64,000 nt of DNA from JAKZVK01 sp965248255 (GTDB lineage: Bacteria; Acidobacteriota; Terriglobia; Bryobacterales; UBA6623), in the NCBI GenBank assembly GCA_965248255.1, contig CBDFIW010000003.1, forward strand, positions 1,364,001 to 1,428,000, written 5' to 3'. Each line of letters starts with the position of its first letter. The first letter of the stretch is position 1. Below, piece by piece: positions 45,493 to 56,222 of the stretch. Both the position numbers and the translations under genes were made by a program. The notes under the pieces were generated by a model that saw only the letters and a program-made list of their open reading frames with translations, did not search any database and had not been told where the DNA came from.

Positions 45493-46455
45493 ATGCCGAC
45501 CGCCGTCACTACCGCCACGCCCGTCCCATCGATCGCGGAGTCGCACCTGCTGACCGACACGGATCTCACATTCGAAGAACTCAATGACCTGCTCGACCTA
45601 GCCGGGCGCATCAAGGGTGCTCCATCGCGATACGCCGACTCGCTCAAGGGCCGCTCGATAGCCTTGCTTTTCGAGAAGCCGTCCCTGCGCACTCGCATGA
45701 CCTTCGAGCTGGCGATCAAACAGCTTGGCGGCCAGTCGATCTTCCAAGACCACCGTGATGGGCGGATCGGCGAGCGCGAGCCGGCCAAGGACATCGCCCG
45801 CAACCTCGACCGCTGGGTCGATGCGATCGTTGCGCGGGTCTTTGCTCAACAAACCCTTGAAGAGTTGGCTCGATGGTCCTCGGTACCGGTAATTAACGCC
45901 TTGAGTGGCGAGTACCATCCCTGCCAGGCGATGGCCGACTTCCAGACGTTGCAGGAACGTTTCGGGAAGCTGGCAGGCCTCAAGATGGCGTTCGTCGGGG
46001 ACGGCAACAACGTGTGCCACTCGCTCCTGCTTTGTGCCTCTCGGCTTGGGGTGTCGATTTCGGTGGCCACCCCCGAAAGTTACGCGCCCAATCCCGAGAT
46101 CGCGGTGCAAGCCATGGAGTTCGCCGGCGAAATAGGCTGTCAGGTGGAGATCAGCCACGATGCTCACCAGGCGGTTAACGGCGCGTCGGCCGTCTACAGC
46201 GACATGTGGACCAGCATGGGTTGGGAAGCGGAAACGCAGCAGCGCCGGATTGCCTTTGCGTCCTTTCAGGTAAACGAGGAGCTGATGTCGAAGGCACGAA
46301 GCGATGCCATCTTCATGCATTGCCTGCCGGCGGCGCGCGGAGAAGAGGTGACCGACGCGGTCATCGAGTCGTCGGCTTCAGTGGTATTCGACCAAGCCGA
46401 GAACCGCCTGCACGCGCAGAAGGCGTTGTTGCTGATGTTGTTAGGACATCGGTGA
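45493..46455 (+). CDS. argF: Ornithine carbamoyltransferase
   Basis: 320 residues from ATG 45493, with GGAGG six bases upstream. It forms citrulline from ornithine and carbamoyl phosphate. The carbamoyl-phosphate motif is FEKPSLRTRMTFE and the ornithine site is MHCLPAARGEEV. The EYHPCQAMADFQT loop is also typical. It is the first gene of an arginine cluster. A gap of about 170 bp separates it from argG, with no clear second promoter. Confidence 0.95.
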   Translation: MPTAVTTATPVPSIAESHLLTDTDLTFEELNDLLDLAGRIKGAPSRYADSLKGRSIALLFEKPSLRTRMTFELAIKQLGGQSIFQDHRDGRIGEREPAKDIARNLDRWVDAIVARVFAQQTLEELARWSSVPVINALSGEYHPCQAMADFQTLQERFGKLAGLKMAFVGDGNNVCHSLLLCASRLGVSISVATPESYAPNPEIAVQAMEFAGEIGCQVEISHDAHQAVNGASAVYSDMWTSMGWEAETQQRRIAFASFQVNEELMSKARSDAIFMHCLPAARGEEVTDAVIESSASVVFDQAENRLHAQKALLLMLLGHR

Positions 46456-46624
46456 CAGAGTGGCGCGGGCCTCTGGCCGGCAGCGTTGGCCTCCGGGCCG
46501 ACGTTCGCTGCAGCTGAAACCACAACGCGGGTTGATTCGAGTAAAGGTCGGCGCGGACGCCGACCCGCCAGGAGGCGCGCGCGACCGCCAAGCGTGACAA
46601 GAAGAGAAGAGGACAAGAGCTCAG

Positions 46625-47838
<1,214 letters not shown>

Positions 47839-47842
<4 letters not shown>

Positions 47843-49242
47843 AACTCTGGGGTGGCAGGTTCGAGAAGGCACCGGCGCAACTCTTCGAGCAGTTTTCGGG
47901 CTCGTTGGCTTTCGACCGCCGCTTGCTCGAAGCCGATGTTCGAGGATCGAAAGCCTACGCGTCGGCTCTCGAGAAGGTGGGGATCCTTACCGCCGGCGAG
48001 CGGGACCGCATTCGCAAGGCGTTCGACACGCTTCTTGACGAGTCGACGGACCCAACCTTTTTCGACGGCGCTGATGACGAAGATGTTCATACCTTGGTCA
48101 TCCGCAAGCTGAAAGAGAAGGCCGGTGATGTCGCGGACAAGATCCACACCGGCCGCAGCCGAAACGAGCAAGTAGCGACCGACTTCCGCTTGTGGCTCAA
48201 AGAGGAGATCCGGGCCACGCAAGGGAGGCTGGCTGACTTGATGCAGGCGCTGCTCGCCTTCGCGTGCCGCGAGCCGAACACCCTGCTGCCCGGCTATACA
48301 CACCTGAGGCGGGCTCAGCCGGTGCTCTGGGCGCACTATCTGCTGGCGTACTTAGAGATGTTCCACCGCGACTGGCAACGCTTCGACGACGTCTACCGCA
48401 GCACCGATGTGCTTCCCCTGGGCAGTGGCGCTCTCGCCGGCAGCGGCTTTGACTTCGACCGCCAAGCGATCGCCGATGAGTTGGGCTTTGGGCGGCTGTC
48501 GGCCAACAGCCTCGACGCGGTGTCGGACCGCGACTTTGCTCTCGACTTCCTCTACGCGGCCTCGGTCACGATGCTTCACCTGAGCCGCCTGTCGGAAGAC
48601 TGGATTCTCTATTCGAGTGAAGAGTTCGGTTTCATCGAGATGGGCGACGAGGTCACGACGGGGTCGAGCCTCATGCCGCAAAAGAAGAATCCGGATGCGT
48701 GTGAGCTGATTCGTGGCAAATCGGGTCGCATCTTGGGCAACCTGACCGCCCTCATGATGACAATCAAGGGTTTGCCGCTGGCCTACAACCGCGACCTCCA
48801 AGAAGACAAAGAACCGGTCTTTGACACGGCCGACCATCTGGGAGCTTCTCTGGAGGTCATGCGGCTCATCGTCGAGACGGCCAAGGTGCACCCCGACGTC
48901 ATGGAGAAAGCGGCAGACGCGAGCTGGGTGTCCGCCACGGCGTTGGCGGAGGCTCTCGCACGTAAGGGAGTACCGTTTCAGCGAGCCCACCAGGTGGTCG
49001 GGACTTTGGTGCTTCAGAGCGTTCGCGAGGGTAAGCAGCCGAGTGAGTGGACCCTGGAGGAGTTGCAAACCGTTGCCCCCGAGTTCGACGCCGAAGCCGT
49101 CGAGCTGCTGACGGCCCGCCGCGCCTTGGCCAACCATGTCCTGCCAGGAGGGACCGCCCCTGAAGCTGTCAGGCGCGCTCTCGACGAGGCCCAGCAGAGG
49201 CTCCAGGAGTTAAGATCCGGGGAGTTGCGGCAGCCGTTATGA
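47839..49242 (+). CDS. argH: Argininosuccinate lyase
   Basis: 467 residues. It cleaves argininosuccinate to arginine and fumarate. The fumarase/lyase signature GSSLMPQKKNPDACELIRGK is intact, and it has the KLWGGRFEKAPAQLFEQF start and the HTGRSRNEQVATDFRLW segment. It overlaps argG upstream and argR downstream, each by ATGA. Confidence 0.96.
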
Positions 49243-49682
49243 ACAAGGCCTTCCGCCAGGCGCAGGTCGCTAAGCTCATTCGAGCCGGCCAGATCCGCAC
49301 CCAGGAGGAACTGGCCGCCGACTTGGCCGCTCTCGATATCGAGACGACACAGGCGACGCTCTCTCGCGACATCCGCGAGCTGGGGATCATCAAGACACCC
49401 GAAGGCTACCGTCAACACGCCGAAGTAACGGCGTCCCGGTCGCACCACGAAGATCTGCGGCGTGTTTTTCAAGAGTTCCTGCGCGACATCGAACTCGCGC
49501 AGAACCTGGTCGTCCTCAAGACCGACCCGGGCGGTGCCATGGCCGTCGCGCAGGTACTGGACACCGAGACTGACCTCGGCATCATCGGCACCGTCGCCGG
49601 AGACGACACGATCTTCGCGGCCACCGGCGGCTCCGCCGCCGCCAAGATGCTACGCGACAAGCTACTCGCCCTGTGGCGGTGA
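49239..49682 (+). CDS. argR: Arginine repressor
   Basis: 147 residues. The N-terminal winged helix contains TQATLSRDIRELGIIKTPEGY, the DNA-recognition motif of ArgR/AhrC. The C-terminal hexamerisation and arginine-binding domain includes GTVAGDDTIFAATGG. It overlaps argH by ATGA, so the repressor is made together with the pathway enzymes and probably feeds back through the ARG box upstream of argF. Confidence 0.94.
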   Translation: MNKAFRQAQVAKLIRAGQIRTQEELAADLAALDIETTQATLSRDIRELGIIKTPEGYRQHAEVTASRSHHEDLRRVFQEFLRDIELAQNLVVLKTDPGGAMAVAQVLDTETDLGIIGTVAGDDTIFAATGGSAAAKMLRDKLLALWR

Positions 49683-49761
49683 AGGCACGCTTTCCGGTTC
49701 TCGTAGGAGCTTCACCCTCGGAACACGGCCCGGAAGCCCTCATGCCTCGTGATAGCCGGCC

Positions 49762-50007
49762 TCACGTGTCGTCGAAGCTCAACGGGCCGAAATAGAAGAC
49801 AAGCAGCACTTCAAAGTTCGGCTCCTCATCCCACTTGTCTCGGCGTTCCTTGAGATACTGTTGAATTGCCTGGTCGAGGTCGGTAACCGCCTGGTCAAGT
49901 GATCCGGCGCTCACGCTGACCGGCAGATGGAAGCACTCGGCCACGAACTCCTCGCCGTCGGGGTACGCGTGAGCCTGAATGATCGGCTGCGGGTTGTCTG
50001 GGTTCAC
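49762..50007 (-). CDS. HicB-like small protein
   Basis: 81 residues with the HicB-like order: a strand (IIQAHAYPDGEEFVAECFHLPVSVSAG), a helix (LDQAVTDLDQAIQQYLKERR) and a final strand. No HicA partner is adjacent. It is divergently placed 55 bp from the aminotransferase gene. Likely an orphan antitoxin-like protein. Confidence 0.6.
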   Translation of the reverse strand: MNPDNPQPIIQAHAYPDGEEFVAECFHLPVSVSAGSLDQAVTDLDQAIQQYLKERRDKWDEEPNFEVLLVFYFGPLSFDDT

Positions 50008-50062
50008 GGCGACGGGCCAGGCCTCTAGAGTACCCCTTCTCCATCAACGGCACTCACACAAG

Positions 50063-51214
50063 ATGGCCATCGACTGGCGCCAAGTCCGCGGGCAATTCCC
50101 TCTTCTGCAGGATTGGACCTACCTCAACACGGCGAGTTTCGGTCCACTGCCGTCGTGTGGCGTCGAGGCCGCCGCCGGGCACCACCGGCGGCGCAACGAC
50201 AACGCTTGTCTCGACTTCCTAGACTGGTACACCGACATCGAGACCGTCCGCCGGCAAGCAGCCGGGCTCGTCGGCGCCGACGCCGAAGACATCGCGTTTG
50301 CCCCGAACACCGCCACGGCCCTGTCTTGGTTGGTGAATGGCATTGAGTGGAAACCGGGTGACCACATCCTGAGCCTGTCGGACGAGTTTCCAAACAACCT
50401 TTACTCCGGCGCTATGTTGGAATCGCGCGGCGTTGAGTTCACACGGGCTCTCGTACGGGAGGGAGGTTTCTCCCCGGCCGAGTTCCTGGACCAAGTCACC
50501 GACCGGACCCGCCTCGTCCTGCTCAGCTCAGTGAACTACTCGACCGGCTTGCGGCCGCCCCTCGACCCGATCGGCGCGGCTCTACGCGAACGTGGCGTGC
50601 TGTTCTACGTTGATGGCACGCAAAGTGTTGGGGCGCTGGTGACCGACGTCCGCAGCGCCTACATCGACGTGCTCGGCGTCCATGGCTACAAATGGCTGTG
50701 CAGTCCGATGGGCATCGGATTTGCGTACGTCCGCCCGGAAGTTCGCGAATGGCTCGAGCCCAGCGTCTATAGCTGGCGCAGCCATCGTAGCTGGCGCGAC
50801 GTGGACCATCTTCACCACGGCGCCCCCGACCTCCCCACCGAAGCGATGAGGTACGAGGGCGGCGGGCAAAACTTCAGCGGACTCTATGCCATGGGAGCGG
50901 TACTGCACTTGTTGGAATCCCTCGGACGGAAAACAGTCGACGATCGGGTCAGCACGGTCGCTGCCTCAACTCGCGACGTCCTGCGCCGCCGTGGCGCCAC
51001 GCTGCTCTTCGACTATCATCCGCACTACGACTCGCCGATCATTGCGGCCAAGTTCCCTCGGCAGGATGCTTCCGCCCTCGCTGTCGAGTTGCAACAACGC
51101 CGCATCGCCGTTGCCGCACGCAAGGGCAACCTGCGCGTATCCCCGCACTTCTTCAATAACGACGACGACTTGGAGCGGTTGGATGCCGCACTGACGGCGA
51201 TCTTGGAGAAGTAA
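50063..51214 (+). CDS. Class V aminotransferase / cysteine-desulfurase-like PLP enzyme
   Basis: 383 residues from ATG 50063. The earlier in-frame start overlaps the divergent gene. It has YLNTASFGPLP at the N-terminus, the DGTQSVGAL aspartate that contacts PLP, and the Schiff-base Lys in VLGVHGYKWLCSP. Related enzymes include cysteine desulfurases and isopenicillin-N-epimerase-like proteins. No Suf or Isc genes are adjacent, so the substrate is open. Confidence 0.86.
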   Translation: MAIDWRQVRGQFPLLQDWTYLNTASFGPLPSCGVEAAAGHHRRRNDNACLDFLDWYTDIETVRRQAAGLVGADAEDIAFAPNTATALSWLVNGIEWKPGDHILSLSDEFPNNLYSGAMLESRGVEFTRALVREGGFSPAEFLDQVTDRTRLVLLSSVNYSTGLRPPLDPIGAALRERGVLFYVDGTQSVGALVTDVRSAYIDVLGVHGYKWLCSPMGIGFAYVRPEVREWLEPSVYSWRSHRSWRDVDHLHHGAPDLPTEAMRYEGGGQNFSGLYAMGAVLHLLESLGRKTVDDRVSTVAASTRDVLRRRGATLLFDYHPHYDSPIIAAKFPRQDASALAVELQQRRIAVAARKGNLRVSPHFFNNDDDLERLDAALTAILEK

Positions 51215-51348
51215 GTGAAGCAGGTTTTCTTACCTGCCCGTCACATCCGCTAGCACCCATAGATGGGCAGGCGAGGAAGCCTGCACCACGTTGATCTCTA
51301 GCGGTTACCTCTGGGGTTTCGAAGCGAAATGAGGCCGACGTACACCGA

Positions 51349-51377
51349 CGCGCTCCCTCACGGTCGCGGCTCGGCAG
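51349..51377. repeat. Solo arm of the palindromic element found at 56103
   Basis: CGCTCCCTCACGGTCGCGG and the bases after it match the right arm of the 56103-56213 palindrome with one difference. No complementary arm is present nearby. It lies between the aminotransferase and PAP2 genes and marks a partial copy of the same dispersed element. Confidence 0.6.
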
Positions 51378-51390
51378 GAGCCAGAGCCCG

Positions 51391-51927
51391 CTACACGGCC
51401 AGACTGTAGGCGACGTAGCCAATGCCGGCGCCTATGACAGACCCGGCGACCACATCACTGAGGAAGTGCAGTCCCAGCACGACCCGCGACAGAGCAACGC
51501 TCGTCGCGCAAAACAGCAGCCACAACATGTAAGACGGGTAAAAGATCGACAGTGGCACGGTGACGGCGAACGCGGTGATCGAGTGCCCGGAAGGGAACGA
51601 GAAACGGTCGGGCGGTACGAGGTCTTTCCAGCGAATCGGGAAGATCGTGCATGGGCGCTCGCGATCGACCAGCCGCTTGAGAACGAGGAAAATCGAAAGG
51701 CCCGCCAACACCGCGAGCGAGATCACCCACATAGCCTCGTAGCGTCGACTGCCCCCGAGCCACAAGATAGGGACAGCCAACGCGGCCCACAACCAACCGT
51801 CGCCAGCCCGGCTGGACGACGTCATCCACACCCTGACCCAATTCGGTGGAGACCAACCGCTCAGGACCTCCATGAGACGATGGTCCCGCCGCCTGATGAA
51901 ACCGACGAGTTCTCCCGATCTGAGCAT
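51391..51927 (-). CDS. PAP2-family membrane phosphatase
   Basis: About 178 residues from ATG 51927; ATG 51972 is an alternative and neither has a strong ribosome site. The three phosphatase motifs are complete: KRLVDRERP, FPSGHSITAF and SRVVLGLHFLSDVV. Four to five membrane helices are predicted. It dephosphorylates lipid phosphates such as undecaprenyl pyrophosphate or phosphatidic acid. Confidence 0.87.
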   Translation of the reverse strand: MLRSGELVGFIRRRDHRLMEVLSGWSPPNWVRVWMTSSSRAGDGWLWAALAVPILWLGGSRRYEAMWVISLAVLAGLSIFLVLKRLVDRERPCTIFPIRWKDLVPPDRFSFPSGHSITAFAVTVPLSIFYPSYMLWLLFCATSVALSRVVLGLHFLSDVVAGSVIGAGIGYVAYSLAV

Positions 51928-52561
51928 CTTTTTTTCTAGAGGACGATCAAACCATCCACTTGCTTCGATCATAGCATCGTCGTGTCTCAGTACCCCCCGG
52001 GGGACTTGCTGAGACAGTTCGGCCCAGGAGGTCAAGGCGTTGCCGAGCTTGGCGCCCTGCGAACGGGCGAGAGCTGTGATGGGACCGCTTAGCTTCGTTC
52101 CACGGGGCTCGAGACGAAACGAAAACGTCGACCCTGAGCTTGACGCTGCCGGCCAGGAGGCCCGCGCCACAACGCCCGCTCCCCAGCTTCATTCGTGCGC
52201 TAACTGCTGAAGAAAACGTAGGAAGAATGGTTGGACGAAACCAAGCCTGCCGGCGGCGAAGACAAGCGACCTGGTCGGATGGAGGAGGCTGCAGCGCGAT
52301 CCCGGAAAGGGCATCGGAAGCTGCCAACCCGACCGCCCGCTTCACCGCCGGACAGGACGGAGGAAATGGACCGCCAATCGAGCCCCGCCTTTCAGCGTGG
52401 CTCTTTCCACTCCCTCTAGTTTCAGACGTGTGCCAGGCAGGTTGGTTTCCCTGGTTGAGACCGAAACAGAATCGCGCCGTGTGGTTTCTTTGACTTGACA
52501 GGCGTCCCTGCTCTACGCTGAAGACCGCCAGCCCAGAGATGAACGCTGAACGGAGAATGCC
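51928..52561. other. 634-bp gap, no gene recognised
   Basis: Open frames here are without family motifs or ribosome sites. The PAP2 frame stays open for some 240 bp upstream but the residues look non-coding. The last 30 bp carry GGAG, the ribosome site of the next gene. No repeats or palindromes stand out. Confidence 0.5.
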
Positions 52562-53758
52562 ATGAACCGTAGGAGCTTCCTCAATCGAACCGCCGTCGCC
52601 GCGACGGCTCTCTCCGCGGACCGCGTGCGCGGGGCCAACGACCGCATCGGCATTGGCACGATCGGTACCGGCGGCCGCGGTCGGACGCTGACCCGTTACT
52701 TCAAAGAGGCCGCCATGGCCGACACGCGAGCTGTCTGCGACGTATACGACTTGAACCGGCAGCTCGGCGCCGAGACGGCCGGCACGAACACCAAGACCTA
52801 TAAGGAATACGAACGCCTGCTCGAGAACAAAGACATCGACGCCGTGATCGTCGCCACGCCCGACCACTGGCACGCCAAGATGACGATTGATGCCTGCGAA
52901 GCCGGCAAGGATGTTTATGTCGAGAAGCCCATGTGCCATACCGTGACCGAGGCCTTCCAGATGATCGACGCCGTCCGCCGAACCAAGCGGGTCGTCCAAG
53001 TCGGCACGCAACGGCGCAGCTATGACCTGTTTGTCGAGGGCAAGAAGGTCATGGAATCAGGCCAACTGGGCGAGGTCAAGCTGGTCAATTCGTGGTGGTA
53101 CAACAACGTCACCCGTCCGCGTGAGCCCAAGGTCAGTGGCAAGGTCAACTGGCAACGCTGGCTCGGGTCCTCGCCCCGGCGCGACTTCGACCCGTTCCGT
53201 TTCCGTAATTGGTATTGGTTTCACGACTACTCCGGCGGCCTCACGGTCGGCCAAGGCGCCCACATCCTCGACTGCATCAACTGGTACATGAACTCGAAGT
53301 TCCCGGCGGCGGTGACCTGTGTCGGCACCAAGTCGGACGTGCCGGGCCTCGAGATCCCGCAAACCACCACCATCACGGTCGAATACCCCGAGGGCTTTCT
53401 CGCTGTCTTCACCCTCGGCTACAAACACATGCGCTACCATCGCGCCCACGATCAGATGAAGCAGTTCTGCGGCAGCGCGGCGCGCTTCGACGTGTCACGC
53501 GAGTCGCAGGTCCTCTACCCTGAGTCACGGGAGATCGAAGTAAAGCCCTCGTACGAACTGCTTCGCTACGGCACTTGGGGACGCTCTACCACCCAGCACG
53601 TCGAGAATTTCCTCGCCTCGGTGAAGTCCCGCCAAGACCCCAGCGCTCCCGTCGAGGCCGGCGCCTACACGGCCGTCTCCCTGGCCATGGCAATGGAGTC
53701 GCTACGAAGCGGCAAGCGCATGCGCTTCAACGAAGCAGAGAAGCGAATGGAAGGCTGA
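52562..53758 (+). CDS. Gfo/Idh/MocA family oxidoreductase with Tat-like signal
   Basis: 398 residues with GGAG eight bases upstream of ATG 52562. The N-terminus NRRSFLNRTAVAATALSADRV is twin-arginine-like. The nucleotide loop is GTIGTGGRGRT and the EKP motif is VYVEKPMCHT. It resembles the protein at 17573 in plan but is clearly divergent in the C-terminal domain. It probably acts on sugar derivatives after export. Confidence 0.88.
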   Translation: MNRRSFLNRTAVAATALSADRVRGANDRIGIGTIGTGGRGRTLTRYFKEAAMADTRAVCDVYDLNRQLGAETAGTNTKTYKEYERLLENKDIDAVIVATPDHWHAKMTIDACEAGKDVYVEKPMCHTVTEAFQMIDAVRRTKRVVQVGTQRRSYDLFVEGKKVMESGQLGEVKLVNSWWYNNVTRPREPKVSGKVNWQRWLGSSPRRDFDPFRFRNWYWFHDYSGGLTVGQGAHILDCINWYMNSKFPAAVTCVGTKSDVPGLEIPQTTTITVEYPEGFLAVFTLGYKHMRYHRAHDQMKQFCGSAARFDVSRESQVLYPESREIEVKPSYELLRYGTWGRSTTQHVENFLASVKSRQDPSAPVEAGAYTAVSLAMAMESLRSGKRMRFNEAEKRMEG

Positions 53759-53857
53759 ACACCTCGCGTCCGACGCCCCTCGCCAGGCTGTCTCCGGGTG
53801 TCTCTGCGTGAATCCACGCCTGGAATCCTGCATCCAATCATAGAGGGACACGAAGCC

Positions 53858-54556
53858 ATGCGGGTTATCATTCGATCCGACCAACCCCACCACTTCGAGA
53901 CCGACTGGCTCTCGGCCTATTGGCACTTCTCGTTCGACCACTACTACGACCCCAACAACATGGGCTGGGGGCCGTTGCGCGTGTTCAACAACGACACGAT
54001 TCAGCCCGCTCAGGGCTTCCCCATGCACCCTCATCGCGACATGGAGATTCTGACCTACGTCATTCGCGGTGAACTGGAGCACAAAGACAACACCGGCGGC
54101 CACGGCATTATCCACGCCGGTGAAATCCAGCGTATGAGCGCCGGGACCGGCATCGTGCACTCTGAGTTCAACGCCTCGCAAACGGACCCCTGCGAATTGG
54201 TGCAGATCTGGGTGTTGCCCGCCAATAAGGGGGTCGAGCCCCCGTACGAACAAAAGCAGTTCACGAAGCAGGATCGTGCGGGCAAGCTGCTGCCGATCGC
54301 GTCAGGGGACCTCTTGCCCAACACGGTGAAAGTCGGCCAGGACGTGACGTTCTACGTCGCCGCCCTCAGCGCTGGAAACCAAGTGAAGCACCCGTTCGAT
54401 CCAAAGCGGCTGGGCTATCTTTTTGTCCTTGACGGCACCGCTCAACTGAACGGCGACACGCTCAGCAAGGGTGACAGCGTCAAGCTTTCCCAGGAGCCGG
54501 AGCTCAGTCTCAGCACCACCACAGAGGCCGACGTGTTGCTAATCGACCTGCCTTGA
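53858..54556 (+). CDS. Pirin family bicupin protein
   Basis: 232 residues from ATG 53858, with AGAGGGA upstream. The pirin metal-binding motif is visible as GFPMHPHRDMEILTYV with further ligands in LEHKDNTGGHG and the EFNAS segment. Some pirins have quercetin dioxygenase activity. It ends by overlapping the convergent aldehyde dehydrogenase gene by 18 bp. Confidence 0.9.
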   Translation: MRVIIRSDQPHHFETDWLSAYWHFSFDHYYDPNNMGWGPLRVFNNDTIQPAQGFPMHPHRDMEILTYVIRGELEHKDNTGGHGIIHAGEIQRMSAGTGIVHSEFNASQTDPCELVQIWVLPANKGVEPPYEQKQFTKQDRAGKLLPIASGDLLPNTVKVGQDVTFYVAALSAGNQVKHPFDPKRLGYLFVLDGTAQLNGDTLSKGDSVKLSQEPELSLSTTTEADVLLIDLP

Positions 54557-56002
54557 TTGCTCGACGGCAGGCTTGGCCGCCGAGGCGGACTGGAAGGCTC
54601 TGGCCCTGTAGAGAAACTCGACAATATTGCCTTCGTGCGGCTGGAGCCAGTCGAGCTTCGTCGTAGGCACAGGCCCCAGATTCAGGCGATCAATGTCGGG
54701 TGAGTCGAGCAAGGCCGCGCGGAACTTCTCGTCGTCGGCGATCCCCGAACCCACCAGCGTGGGCCCGATGTTCGCCAGCATTTCGTCCTGCGGGCATTCG
54801 ACCAACGTCGCGAACGGGAACATGAACTCCTTCTTCGCGATCGGATGTTCGGGCGACTCGCAGTGAACGAGCGTCGGCATCAGATAGGCGCAGTGTTCGC
54901 GCTTGATCAGACGATTAGAGCCGCGAACCTTCTCCACCAGATCGTCCGAACCCGCATCCTCGAGGTCCGCATCGATGGAGGCTGAGATCGCGTCGGCCAC
55001 ACCCGGCACGGTAAACGCCGCCAGCGAGGCCTCGGGATCCTCCGGCGGCAGCGCTTGAATCGCGGCCAGTCTTTCCGCGATGGCCTCGGCAATCGCCCGG
55101 CCGTGACGCGGCACCCAGATGCCCGAGCAGTTGATGCAACTCCGGCCGCTGTTGAGAGCGACGCTGGTGACGAAGATATCCAGGTACTCCTCCCAGTTGT
55201 CAACCTTGTCATCGCCGACGAGGATCTTGCTGTAACCGGGGCCGTGCACCTGCACCGTCGGGTTGCCGGCGTGCTGGGCGACCGTTGCCTGGCTACCGAA
55301 CAGCATCGTCCGTCCGCAACTCTCCAACACCGAGGCGCCCACTTCCCCGCCCCCGGCGTAGACCGAGAACGCCTGAGCCGGCACACCGGCTTCAATCATC
55401 GCCTGCACCATGCGGTAAGGCGTCCAGGGCTCTTGCGGACCCGGCTTGAGCACGAGACCGATCTGCATCGGGATCACCGGCATCCAAAGCGTATGAACCC
55501 CGGGAGAGTTGCTGGGCAAAACCATGCCCAGAACATCCGTCGTCGCCTGATAGCTGAGCACCCGGCCGTCGGCGTCCTCGCCATGACCGGCGGTGAGGAT
55601 CGTCATGTCGAGACCGCGTGTCAGCGCGTCAAGAATGCGGTCCATCTGGCTGAGTACGAAGCCGATCTTGTCCATGTTCTTGTGGCACATGTGCTCGGGC
55701 AGCCCGGTCGTCGCCGACTGCTGCCGTACGAACTGGTCGGGAGTCTGCGAGCCATCGCCCAGCGGCAGCTCCTCCTTCATGAACAGCTCGCCGGCCTTCT
55801 GCACCATCTTGATCAGCTCGGCGCAAGGGATCTCACGCAGCACGTCTCGCGCGTTCTTCGACTTGCGCAAGTCGCGGCGCACCATGCCGGGCACGGCTTG
55901 GCTGACTTCGGCGATCGGCTCACCGGTATCGAAGTGGACGACCTTGTCGGCGTCGAGGCTTTTGTATGGTTCACCCCAGCGAATGAGTGGTACGTGGATC
56001 AT
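54539..56002 (-). CDS. Aldehyde dehydrogenase family protein, possibly CoA-acylating
   Basis: 487 residues. The ALDH fold is shown by LPSNSPGVHTLWMPVIPMQ, LVLKPGPQEPWTP and the catalytic Cys in GRSCINCSG. The usual general-base glutamate segment (LELGGKSP in classical enzymes) reads VQVHGPGYSKI and lacks the Glu. That loss is typical of CoA-acylating or reductive members such as EutE or LuxC. The natural substrate is unknown. The 3' end overlaps the pirin gene. Confidence 0.82.
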   Translation of the reverse strand: MIHVPLIRWGEPYKSLDADKVVHFDTGEPIAEVSQAVPGMVRRDLRKSKNARDVLREIPCAELIKMVQKAGELFMKEELPLGDGSQTPDQFVRQQSATTGLPEHMCHKNMDKIGFVLSQMDRILDALTRGLDMTILTAGHGEDADGRVLSYQATTDVLGMVLPSNSPGVHTLWMPVIPMQIGLVLKPGPQEPWTPYRMVQAMIEAGVPAQAFSVYAGGGEVGASVLESCGRTMLFGSQATVAQHAGNPTVQVHGPGYSKILVGDDKVDNWEEYLDIFVTSVALNSGRSCINCSGIWVPRHGRAIAEAIAERLAAIQALPPEDPEASLAAFTVPGVADAISASIDADLEDAGSDDLVEKVRGSNRLIKREHCAYLMPTLVHCESPEHPIAKKEFMFPFATLVECPQDEMLANIGPTLVGSGIADDEKFRAALLDSPDIDRLNLGPVPTTKLDWLQPHEGNIVEFLYRARAFQSASAAKPAVEQSRQVD

Positions 56003-56102
56003 GTGTGGTTCCTAGAAAAGATATCGCGCAACGGATTCTGCTTTCCGTGTCAAGAACTGAGCCCTAGGCGCAAGCCGGGTATCGTGCATGGCGATGCGGC
56101 CG

Positions 56103-56213
56103 CCTGCCGAGCCGCGACCGTAAGGGAGCGTTGAGGAACCTCGTATTGGCGGATCGACCGCCCTTCCAACTCCGCGGCTGATCAACGCTCCCTTACGGTC
56201 GCGGCTCGGCAGG
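56103..56213. repeat. Perfect palindrome with 32-bp arms
   Basis: Arms 56103-56134 and 56182-56213 are exact inverted copies. They read inward from CCTGCCGAGCCGCGACC and enclose a 47-bp loop. It fills the gap between the ALDH and HAD genes. A solo arm is found at 51349. No coding sequence lies inside. Confidence 0.85.
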
Positions 56214-56222
56214 GGAACCTCC

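Noticed and set aside
51947..53011. Long minus-strand open frame of 354 residues
   Set aside because: It lies mostly opposite the well-supported Gfo/Idh/MocA gene and shows no family motif; high-GC shadow.
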